Shown here: positions 8,909-16,103 of the stretch, in pieces
Numbering within the stretch: position 1 is the first letter of the stretch
How the letters are laid out: the number at the start of each line of letters is the position of its first letter
Assembly (NCBI GenBank): GCA_003169975.1
Contig: PNAA01000020.1
Span: forward strand, 1 to 33,241
DNA: 33,241 bases
Direction of reading: 5' to 3'
Origin: Spartobacteria bacterium
GTDB taxonomy: Bacteria > Verrucomicrobiota > Verrucomicrobiia > Chthoniobacterales > UBA10450
Translations under genes and position numbers: made by a program
The notes under the pieces: generated by a model
Databases searched by the model: none
Seen by the model: only the letters and a program-made list of their open reading frames with translations
What the model was told of the DNA's origin: nothing

Positions 8909-9537
8909 CGGTAGTTGGCATCGTCTCCCGTCGCGCCGGTGTCCGTTTTGAAAGCGGTCCAGGTCAAACTGTCCACGTGCAAGTCGGCGAAGAGCGCATT
9001 GATCCTTGTGCGCTTGCTCTGCGTCCCGCCGATTGCTGTCCCGCCCGGCGCAGATGCATCCTTTAGGACCGTTACCGTTGTCGTGCCCGACAATCCCTGA
9101 AATTCGACTTTGCTCGCGTTGCTGTCCTGAGCGGGCGCGATGAGAATGAAAGCGGTCGGTCTTGCGATCTTGTCGGACGTAATTCCGATGCTGTTGGGGT
9201 TCAGTCCGTAGCTAACCGGCGCGGTCGTATCGCTTTCCTGAGGCGCGCGTGCACTATCGAATGGCGACTGAAAGATTTTCCAGCTCGGCAGATATTTCGG
9301 ATGCAGACTTTTCATCCACGAAGTGACCGTTTGAACCTGAAAAAGGACACCATCGTTGTCATTCAGATAAGTCTGGGTGGCGATCCCGAGCTGTCGCAGA
9401 TTGCTCAAGTCCTGCGTGATTCGCGCTTTCTCCTGCACACTGCTGAAAACGGGGAAAGCCAGACCGGCCAGGATCGCGATGATCACGACGACGACCAACA
9501 ACTCGATCAAGGTAAAAGCGCCCCGCGATTTTTTCAT
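8884..9537 (-). CDS. Prepilin-type N-terminal cleavage/methylation protein (pseudopilin)
   Basis: From ATG 9537 the 217-residue product starts MKKSRGAFTLIELLVVVV, the type III signal of prepilins: a short basic leader, Gly6 before the prepilin peptidase cut, then a hydrophobic helix with the conserved Glu of TLIE. The mature part has the planctomycete/verrucomicrobial style: QDLSNLRQLGIATQTYLNDNDG after the helix and a C-terminal INALFADLHVDSLTW similar to the H-X9-DG region of these proteins. It may be a minor subunit of a type II secretion or type IV pilus-like system; no other assembly gene is in the window. The frame continues upstream to 9651 but that would hide the leader. It precedes aroB with a 25-bp overlap. 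Confidence 0.87.
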   Translation of the reverse strand: MKKSRGAFTLIELLVVVVIIAILAGLAFPVFSSVQEKARITQDLSNLRQLGIATQTYLNDNDGVLFQVQTVTSWMKSLHPKYLPSWKIFQSPFDSARAPQESDTTAPVSYGLNPNSIGITSDKIARPTAFILIAPAQDSNASKVEFQGLSGTTTVTVLKDASAPGGTAIGGTQSKRTRINALFADLHVDSLTWTAFKTDTGATGDDANYRWAPAGPP

Positions 9538-9649
9538 ACTCCAGATTTCGTGCCGGCGAACCGTATCATCCCAGCTCGGTCGTGCGTAAGCGAAATCGCG
9601 CGCCAAGCAAAGCTTGCTCATCGACCGCGGCGTTGTGTAAGTTGCAGAC

Positions 9650-10072
9650 ATGCCTGATCCAGCCGATCCCGTTCAACCACCCCCGCCGGTGCCGGGCACC
9701 GATCCAACGACCCGCCCCACCTCCACGGGGCTGCCCTCGAACGTGGCCGCGGCGCTCGCTTGTTTCCCGCTCATCGGCGGCATCATCTTTTACATCCTTG
9801 AGAAGAGCGATTCCTTCGTTCGCTTCTACGCCATGCAATCGATCATTTTTGGCGGCGCGTGGTTTCTCTTTGGCATTGTCTGGCGCATTGCCTTCAGCAT
9901 CCTGACCAGCATCCCGGCGCTCGGGTGGCTTTTCGCGTTTGTCCTCTGGCTCGCCTGGGCGGTCGTGAACGTTGGTTTTCTCGTCGTCCTCATCGTTGCG
10001 ATCGTCAAAGCCTTCAGCGGCGTGCGCTGGGACATCCCGTGGGTCGGGGCCATGGCGCGCAAGCAGCTGTAG
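9650..10072 (+). CDS. DUF4870-type small membrane protein
   Basis: This 140-residue protein has a Pro-rich cytoplasmic-looking N-terminus (about 1-28) followed by three hydrophobic segments: NVAAALACFPLIGGIIFYIL, an amphipathic stretch KSDSFVRFYAMQSIIFGGAW, and two C-terminal membrane spans. The VRFYAMQS core and overall order match DUF4870/YtjA-like membrane proteins, whose function is unknown. ATG 9650 is the only good start. It is divergent from the prepilin gene (112 bp apart). Its stop codon TAG (10070-10072) lies within the left arm of the second inverted-repeat element, like the amidase gene with the first one. Confidence 0.78.
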   Translation: MPDPADPVQPPPPVPGTDPTTRPTSTGLPSNVAAALACFPLIGGIIFYILEKSDSFVRFYAMQSIIFGGAWFLFGIVWRIAFSILTSIPALGWLFAFVLWLAWAVVNVGFLVVLIVAIVKAFSGVRWDIPWVGAMARKQL

Positions 10073-10176
10073 ACGCCTCCCTCTGGGACGCGCGCGCTCG
10101 ATCCTGTTGTCCAGTAAGACGCCCTTTTTGCCGGCGACGCGGAGACCTGCGCTTCGCAGAGCGAAGCGTCTACAAC
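10067..10176. repeat. Inverted-repeat (REP/MITE-like) element, copy 2
   Basis: The left end CTGTAGACG is followed by degenerate sequence; the right arm has the perfect hairpin CGCTTCGC-AGA-GCGAAGCG (10150-10168) and then TCTACAAC, complementary to the left end. It sits between the convergent DUF4870 and holA genes and provides the TAG stop of the former. Compared with copy 1 the hairpin stem carries paired changes (T-A to C-G), which argues that the fold matters. Confidence 0.7.
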
Positions 10177-10204
10177 GCGCGCCGGACAGCCGCGCCGGAT
10201 TGTT

Positions 10205-11329
10205 TCAGCGTCGCGCGAGCAGCTTCACCACGACCTGGTTGAGGATCAGCTCGTGATCGAGCTGGCTGGTGACGATTTGCAAGTTCGCGGTGAGGCAGGC
10301 TTCGAGGCCCGCGATCAACTGTTCGGTCTCGAACCGATGCGCCTGCATCGCCGCAATCCCGAGCGTGTAGCCGTTGATCGAGCCGTCTTTTTTGCGCGGC
10401 AAATGTTCGGTCGCTTCGGCCGGAAGGCGATTCAAAGTTGAAATGAAAGAAAAGGGCGCGCTCGGCCGCGGCAGTCGATGGCGCTGCATCAGGTCTTTGG
10501 CCAGAAGGAGATTGCGGACCGTCGGGATCATCGCGACGAGCAGGATCCCGATGACCGATTCACCCTGGTCGAGCAACCGCCTAACGAGCGTGAGCGCGCG
10601 CTCGAGGTGGCGCGCAGCGAGCGCATTGCCGAGCTCGAAAATGACGCCGCCGCGCGAAAGCGGGACGAGGGTCCGAACGTTCTCCAGCGTGACCCGCCGC
10701 TCTTTTTCGCCGAGAAAAAGATCGATTTTCTCGAGTTCGTTGTTGATCGCGCGGGTCTCGCCACCGGTCAGGAGAACGAAGAGGTCGAGGGCCTCTGCAT
10801 CGAAGCGCAATTTCCGTTCCCAGCCTAACGAAAGGACGAGATCGGTCGCGGCTTCCTCCCAGCCGCTGCGGCTCGCATCGAGCTTGTCGAACACCTGCAG
10901 CTCGGCCCGTTTCGCGAGCGCTTTGTAAAAGGACCGCCGCTTGTCCACTTCCGGCGCGCTGAGAAGAAATTTCACCTCCCCGGCCCCGAAGTCGCTCTCC
11001 AGCGCCGTGCTCAATTCGGCGAGCGCTTCCTGCACCGTCGCCGAGCCGCCCAGTTTGCTGTCGCCCAAAAAATTTGCATTCTTCAGCCAGACCAATTTGC
11101 CGCCGCCGAAGAAGGGCAGGGTTTGCAGGGCCTCGATCGCCGAACGAATCCGCGTCGCGGCCTGGTCGGCATGGTCGGCGCAACCGTCGATCGTCTCGAG
11201 GCCGAAGTCGCCGCCCTCCGCCGGCGTGAGCTTCGCCGCCAATTCGGCTGCCGCCGTCTTTACCGCGCTCTCGTCGGAGCCGACGACGGCGTAAACGTTC
11301 GCGCTTTGGCGGGTGGCCTTTGTTTTCAT
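10205..11329 (-). CDS. holA: DNA polymerase III subunit delta
   Basis: The 374-residue protein matches HolA, the clamp-loader subunit that opens the beta clamp. Features are the N-terminal YAVVGSDESAVKTAAAELAA (weak Rossmann/AAA-like start without a functional P-loop, as normal for delta), the domain I segment LQTLPFFGGGKLVWLKNANF (about 69-88), KALAKRAELQVFDKLD, and the C-terminal collar with LTGGETRAINNELEKIDLFL and ALTLVRRLLDQGESVIGILL. Start ATG 11329 overlaps the stop of the upstream peptidase gene as ATGA, a 4-bp overlap suggesting translational coupling. Two GCCTAACGA motifs occur in it, in two different frames. Confidence 0.9.
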   Translation of the reverse strand: MKTKATRQSANVYAVVGSDESAVKTAAAELAAKLTPAEGGDFGLETIDGCADHADQAATRIRSAIEALQTLPFFGGGKLVWLKNANFLGDSKLGGSATVQEALAELSTALESDFGAGEVKFLLSAPEVDKRRSFYKALAKRAELQVFDKLDASRSGWEEAATDLVLSLGWERKLRFDAEALDLFVLLTGGETRAINNELEKIDLFLGEKERRVTLENVRTLVPLSRGGVIFELGNALAARHLERALTLVRRLLDQGESVIGILLVAMIPTVRNLLLAKDLMQRHRLPRPSAPFSFISTLNRLPAEATEHLPRKKDGSINGYTLGIAAMQAHRFETEQLIAGLEACLTANLQIVTSQLDHELILNQVVVKLLARR

Positions 11330-12324
11330 CCGCGAGTGAAACGACTGAAGCGTTTCTCAAATTCTGCCATATCGGAAAAATCATTCTCGTAAATTTCCAC
11401 CAGCGCCGTAGTAACCGGCTCACCGTCGACCACCCGGTCGACAAACTTCGGGAATAATTCCTTCGGATACTGGTGGCAAAGATAACGCACGAACTTTGCG
11501 CTCGTCTCGTAAAGGCGCGCGACCTCGTCGAGGTCTGCCGGATAACGTCCGGTCGCGGTCAGCTCGGCGACGGTCATCTGCGTGAAGTGAAGTTTGCGCT
11601 GGTTGGAGCGCGCGGAGCGTGAGTTGCGGGCCGCGACGCTTGCCTCGCCCATGTATTCGGCAAAACCTTCGTTCAACCAGAGCGGCCATCTCCGACGCCC
11701 ATAAATCCGCGCGATAATCGCGTGCGTCGTCTCGTGCGCCAGGGTTTGCGAATCGAAACCGCCCTCCGCGGCGCGGAGATCGAGAAAGAGATCGTCCCGG
11801 ATCGCGAAACTGTGCACCCAATCGGGCGCGTGCGTCCCCTCGAGGAAGTTTTGCCATTCCTTCTCATCCCGGAAAACGTAGACGTGCGATTTGCGCGCGT
11901 ATTGTTCCGGCACCGCGCCTAACGATTGGGCGACATACCAAAGATCGAACTCGATTTCCCGCACGACCTGGAGGGCGTCGCCCATGCTGCGGTAATGGAT
12001 GATGAAGTTGTCGGTCTCGCCTTGCCGCCACTGGGTCGGTCGGAGGGCGAGCGCCTTTTCCCCGGCGGCGCTGATTTCGCGATTGGGTAGTTGGTCCCAG
12101 CTCTCCTGACGCAGCGGGACATCGTAGGGGGGCCGGGTCGAGCGCACCGGCGACGTTGCTGGGGTTTGGGCGGCGGCATTTCCCGGAGATCGGCTCGGGA
12201 ATGGCCAGGCGGGTGACGGAGATTGGGCGCGGAGCGGGATGGAAAAAAGAAACGCGATCGCGGCACCGGCCGCCGCCGTCCGGAGGAAGGAAGGGCTATT
12301 CCGACGCAGCCGGAATTTCCGCAT
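11326..12324 (-). CDS. Exported peptidase MA-like (gluzincin) protein A
   Basis: The start chosen is ATG 12324, giving 332 residues opening MRKFRLRRNSPSFLRTAAAG and a hydrophobic segment ending LRAQ, a Sec signal peptide; the open frame further upstream to 12513 lies inside the preceding gene and is rejected. After a Pro-rich linker (35-70) comes a peptidase-MA/DUF1570-like domain with zinc motif HETTH (197-201) and LNEGFAEY (217-224), whose Glu is the probable third ligand. It is clearly paralogous to the next gene upstream. It overlaps that gene's end by 29 bp and holA's start by 4 bp, implying one transcript. The substrate is unknown. Confidence 0.83.
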   Translation of the reverse strand: MRKFRLRRNSPSFLRTAAAGAAIAFLFSIPLRAQSPSPAWPFPSRSPGNAAAQTPATSPVRSTRPPYDVPLRQESWDQLPNREISAAGEKALALRPTQWRQGETDNFIIHYRSMGDALQVVREIEFDLWYVAQSLGAVPEQYARKSHVYVFRDEKEWQNFLEGTHAPDWVHSFAIRDDLFLDLRAAEGGFDSQTLAHETTHAIIARIYGRRRWPLWLNEGFAEYMGEASVAARNSRSARSNQRKLHFTQMTVAELTATGRYPADLDEVARLYETSAKFVRYLCHQYPKELFPKFVDRVVDGEPVTTALVEIYENDFSDMAEFEKRFSRFTRG

Positions 12325-13264
12325 CCTTCGAGGCGTAAGAGACAAATTCCTTTTCCAGCGCGGCGACATCGAAGAATCGCCCAGCGTAGTTGCGAGACAA
12401 CGCGGTGTCGAACGGTTCACCATTGGCGACGGCATCGAGCAGCGCGCGAAAGCCGGAAGGGCTGGCGGCAACCAGAAATCGGACCAGGCGTTCGGATTCA
12501 TGGTAAAAGACATCGATCTGCTCGCCCGGGGGGTAATCCGCCAGCGCGACTAATTGCGGCAGCGGGATCAAGCGGTCGGCCGCAATCGACTGCGAACTGG
12601 GCCGGGCATTGTAGTTGCGGGCGCGCTGGTAACTCGCGCGGGTGAGGCGCGAGACGTATTCGGCGAAGCCTTCGTCCACCCAACGGGGAAGCGGGCGTCG
12701 GTAGAGGCGGAAGAGGATGAGATGCGCGATCTCGTGACCTAACGAGTTATTGGCAAATTTGTGCGACGGATTGCGCACGATGAAGAGACTGCCGCGGGAG
12801 TGGATGCCGCCCGTCCACGGCTCGAGGCGCGCGTTGACCTGGAATGCCTTCCAGTCATCCGCCTTCTCGAAAATGTAGATGTGTGACTTTTCGGCCGCGC
12901 CCGGCAGCGCCTCGAGACCGAGTTCCCGGGCGATCACCCGGAAGTGGAACTCAGCTTCCACCGAAATCGGCGTCGCCACATAGCTATGGATGAAGTGGTA
13001 GATAAAATGCTCAGTCTCGCCGTGCTTCCAATCCAGTGGACGAATGGCCAGTGCCTTCGCGCCGAGCGGATTCGGGTCCATCTGACTGAGCGCGGAAAAC
13101 TCCACCTCGGGGAGAGCATGCAATCCCGGCGGCGGTTCTTCGTCCGCGCCACGCGGGACTTGGCTCAAGGCCGGCCCGATGTGCATGAGCAACCCGGCGC
13201 AGAAAAACGCCAACCTGCAACCAGATCGCGTCGCAACCCGCCCTGGCAAGACCTCTGGATCCAT
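12296..13264 (-). CDS. Exported peptidase MA-like (gluzincin) protein B
   Basis: A 322-residue paralogue of the adjacent gene. The N-terminus has a hydrophobic segment (about residues 18-34, CRLAFFCAGLLMHIGPALSQ) consistent with export. The core mirrors protein A: GAKALAIRPLDWKHGETEHF, KSHIYIFEKADDWKAF, then zinc motif HEIAH (177-181) and VDEGFAEY (196-203). The pair probably arose by tandem duplication and has diverged strongly. It is the first gene of a minus-strand cluster (B, A, holA). The 251-bp space upstream, shared with the FG-GAP gene, holds no gene I can support. Exact substrate unknown. Confidence 0.82.
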   Translation of the reverse strand: MDPEVLPGRVATRSGCRLAFFCAGLLMHIGPALSQVPRGADEEPPPGLHALPEVEFSALSQMDPNPLGAKALAIRPLDWKHGETEHFIYHFIHSYVATPISVEAEFHFRVIARELGLEALPGAAEKSHIYIFEKADDWKAFQVNARLEPWTGGIHSRGSLFIVRNPSHKFANNSLGHEIAHLILFRLYRRPLPRWVDEGFAEYVSRLTRASYQRARNYNARPSSQSIAADRLIPLPQLVALADYPPGEQIDVFYHESERLVRFLVAASPSGFRALLDAVANGEPFDTALSRNYAGRFFDVAALEKEFVSYASKDAEIPAASE

Positions 13265-13515
13265 TCGAGCCCATAGCGAGCTTTTCCTGTGCCGCTCGGC
13301 CTACCCGATGGAGGCCGGCGCGACGGCGGCGGCGAATTTTACCGTGCGGCTTGGCGGCATGCATGGTAGACTTGGACGCATGCGTTGACCTGGGTTTGTC
13401 GAACCTGATCGTGTCGTTCGGGCAAATTCCGTTAATAACCGAAAATCGTTGACATTTTGTGGTCGATAATTCAAACTCAATAGCTTTACAATAAGCCAAA
13501 GCAACAGCCATAAAT

Positions 13516-16020
13516 ATGAATACACTCGGCCTAACACCTTCGTCCACAACGGTGCTTTGCCGCCCCCAAGTTGGGCCGAATATCTCGTCCCCTTTTAGCC
13601 TCAAGAAAAAGCTCGTCTGGCTCGCGCTGGCCACCGCGCTTGTCGCCCTCTCCGCATCCACATTGTTCGCCCAACAATTTACGGATGTCTCGGTCGCGGC
13701 AGGATTGCATCGCGACCCTACGAGGTCGTGGGGTAACCCGCTGTGGGGCGATTTCAATAAAGATGGTTTGCTCGATCTGTTCGTGCCCAACCACGAGGCA
13801 CCGGGGAATATCGAGGGAGGGGGTGTTCTTCCCTACATCTATATCAACAACGGCGACGGGACCTTCACTGACGTCATTGCGACCTCAGGAATCACGACGC
13901 AGGTGCCTGACACTGCGGCCTGGCAGGGAATTTCGATCGGCGACTACGATGGCGATGGAAACCTCGACATCTATATCTCCGAACCGCCTTTCCAGAGCGG
14001 AGGGATGGCGCCGACCAGCGACCTTCTCTTCAAAGGCAATGGCAATGCCACGTGGACCTACGTGAGCAATGTCACGGGCATCCTACTCGCTCGCGATTAC
14101 GGCGAATGCTCCTTCTTCGTCGATTACGACAATGACGGGCTGCTGGATATCTTTGAAAAGATCATCCCCAACGCCGTCGGCGAGACCGCCGCGAATGTCC
14201 TTTACCATAACAATGGCGATGGAACCTTTACTTCAGTTCCTGGCGCCGGCGGCCTGGCCGATGCCGAACATGGCATGACCGAAGGATCCATCGTTTCATT
14301 CGCGGATTACGATAACGACGGCTACATGGACGTCGTCATGGGTGGGAATGGAGCCAGCGACGCGTTGTATCATAACAATGGCGACGGAACCTTCACCGAT
14401 GTAACCGTCGCTGCGGGATTCACGCCGGCAGTCAATACCCAGGGGTTCGCCTGGGGCGATTACAACAATGATGGCTTGCTCGATCTTTACATCTCCAGAG
14501 GAACGACGAGCGGCAATGGAATCTTGGGAAACACCCTCTATCAAAATAATGGCGACGGAACATTCACCGATGTAACCAACCAAGCCAGGGTCAACGACGC
14601 CACAAACACCTGGGCGGCAGTCTGGGGAGATTACGACAATGACGGGTTTCTGGATTTATTCGTGGCCCGGCCCGGGACGAGTGCATTTGGTCCTGGTAAT
14701 GCCAACATTCTTTATCATAACAATGGCGATGGAACATTCACCGATGTCGCCGCCCAAGAGGGCGTGGCACTGGAGGATGGACAGAGGACTTCCGCGCACA
14801 AGCTGGCGGCCTGGGGGGACTACAACAACGATGGGTTCCTAGATTTGGTAGTGAAAGACGGGATTGGGCCGACTCTGCAAACGGGCGATGCCTTCATGGG
14901 ATTGCACTATCTCTTCAAGAACAACGGTGCAACCACTTTAAGTAGTAATCACTTTATCAAGCTTAACCTGCAAGGTGTCCAGTCCAACCGGTTCGGGATC
15001 GGAGCCCGCGTGACTGTGACTTATCCTACTGGAATCCCTACTGGAATCGCTTTCCGCGAAAACAATGGCGGAGGCGGTGGCGAGTGGGCATCCCAGGGAG
15101 GGGGCCCGCTCCACTTTGGCATCGGCTCGGCCGAGACGGCGACAGTGAGAATCACCTGGCCGAGCGGCCTTGTGGATCTCCTCCCTTCGGTTGCCGCCAA
15201 TACCACTATGACGGTTATCGAAGGCTCCAGCCCCCCGCCGGTGGTTTCCCAGAACATCTCGACGCGTTTGGACGTGCAGACTGGGGACAACGTCGGCATC
15301 GCCGGATTCATCATCACCGGAACGGCTCAAAAGAGAGTGCTCATTCGCGGGCTCGGACCTTCGCTGGCGGCATCTGGCATTCAGGATTTCCTGGCGGATC
15401 CAACCCTCGAATTGCACAAGCCCTTCGGTGTGGTCCTGACTAATAATAACTGGAAGGACACTCAAGAATCGGAGATCGCTGCGACGGGCCTGGCACCAAG
15501 CAACGATTCCGAAGCGGCGATTACCGCCACCCTGATTCCAGGAACTTACACTGCCATCTTAAGCGGAACGAACGGTACCACCGGAATTGGGTTGGTGGAA
15601 GTCTACGATTTGGATCAAGGAGATACCTCGCAACTCGCGAATGTGAGCACTCGCGGATTCGTCGGCACAGGAGATAATGTGATGATTGGTGGAGTGATCA
15701 TCGGTCCTATGGGAGCGCCAGACGCGACTGTGGTGGTGCGGGCGCTCGGGCCGTCGCTCGGAGCCGAAGGAGTCGTCGGAAGCCTGGCTGATCCCACATT
15801 AGAGTTACACGATGTGAATGGGAACCTCATCAAGTCGAATGACAACTGGCAGGATGACCCGGCCCAGGCCGCCCTTATCGAGGCTGCCAACCTTGCCCCA
15901 ACCGACCCGCGCGAAAGTGCGATCGACATTTCGCTGGCGACGGGCAGCTACACGGCAATCGTTAGCGGCAAGAGTGGTACGACTGGCGTCGGGTTGGTCG
16001 AAGTTTACAACCTGCAATAG
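13516..16020 (+). CDS. Exported FG-GAP/VCBS and ASPIC-UnbV propeller protein with two C-terminal GLGPSL modules
   Basis: The 834-residue protein starts at ATG 13516 with an extended N-terminus and a signal peptide (KKKLVWLALATALVALSAS, cut near LFAQQ). About residues 55-430 form a beta-propeller of FG-GAP/VCBS repeats with calcium-loop motifs such as DYDGDGNLDIYI, DYDNDGLLDIF, DYDNDGYMDVVMG and repeated HNNGDGTFTDV. An ASPIC/UnbV-like domain follows (GIGARVTV ... ASQGGGPLHFGIGSAETATVRITWPSG). The end (about 556-834) is a tandem pair of ~140-residue modules, each with TGDN..I.G.II, GLGPSL or ALGPSL, LADPTLELH, NDNW or NNNW, and GLVEVY. The same module ends the third kelch protein. It is likely a surface or secreted calcium-dependent adhesin; function is inferred only. 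A close paralogue follows 83 bp downstream. Confidence 0.87.
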   Translation: MNTLGLTPSSTTVLCRPQVGPNISSPFSLKKKLVWLALATALVALSASTLFAQQFTDVSVAAGLHRDPTRSWGNPLWGDFNKDGLLDLFVPNHEAPGNIEGGGVLPYIYINNGDGTFTDVIATSGITTQVPDTAAWQGISIGDYDGDGNLDIYISEPPFQSGGMAPTSDLLFKGNGNATWTYVSNVTGILLARDYGECSFFVDYDNDGLLDIFEKIIPNAVGETAANVLYHNNGDGTFTSVPGAGGLADAEHGMTEGSIVSFADYDNDGYMDVVMGGNGASDALYHNNGDGTFTDVTVAAGFTPAVNTQGFAWGDYNNDGLLDLYISRGTTSGNGILGNTLYQNNGDGTFTDVTNQARVNDATNTWAAVWGDYDNDGFLDLFVARPGTSAFGPGNANILYHNNGDGTFTDVAAQEGVALEDGQRTSAHKLAAWGDYNNDGFLDLVVKDGIGPTLQTGDAFMGLHYLFKNNGATTLSSNHFIKLNLQGVQSNRFGIGARVTVTYPTGIPTGIAFRENNGGGGGEWASQGGGPLHFGIGSAETATVRITWPSGLVDLLPSVAANTTMTVIEGSSPPPVVSQNISTRLDVQTGDNVGIAGFIITGTAQKRVLIRGLGPSLAASGIQDFLADPTLELHKPFGVVLTNNNWKDTQESEIAATGLAPSNDSEAAITATLIPGTYTAILSGTNGTTGIGLVEVYDLDQGDTSQLANVSTRGFVGTGDNVMIGGVIIGPMGAPDATVVVRALGPSLGAEGVVGSLADPTLELHDVNGNLIKSNDNWQDDPAQAALIEAANLAPTDPRESAIDISLATGSYTAIVSGKSGTTGVGLVEVYNLQ

Positions 16021-16103
16021 GAGAGCGAGGCGCTTGATTGCAGCATGGCCGGCACGTCGCCCGGCTCGGGAAGCTGCGCGAGGATAGAAACAGTAAGCGT
16101 ATA

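Noticed and set aside
13449-13492. Possible promoter for FG-GAP gene 1: TTGACA at 13449 with GATAAT at 13465 or TACAAT at 13487
   Set aside because: Neither -10 candidate has acceptable spacing (10 and 32 bp) and the 17-bp position does not match; the region is AT-rich but the promoter cannot be supported.
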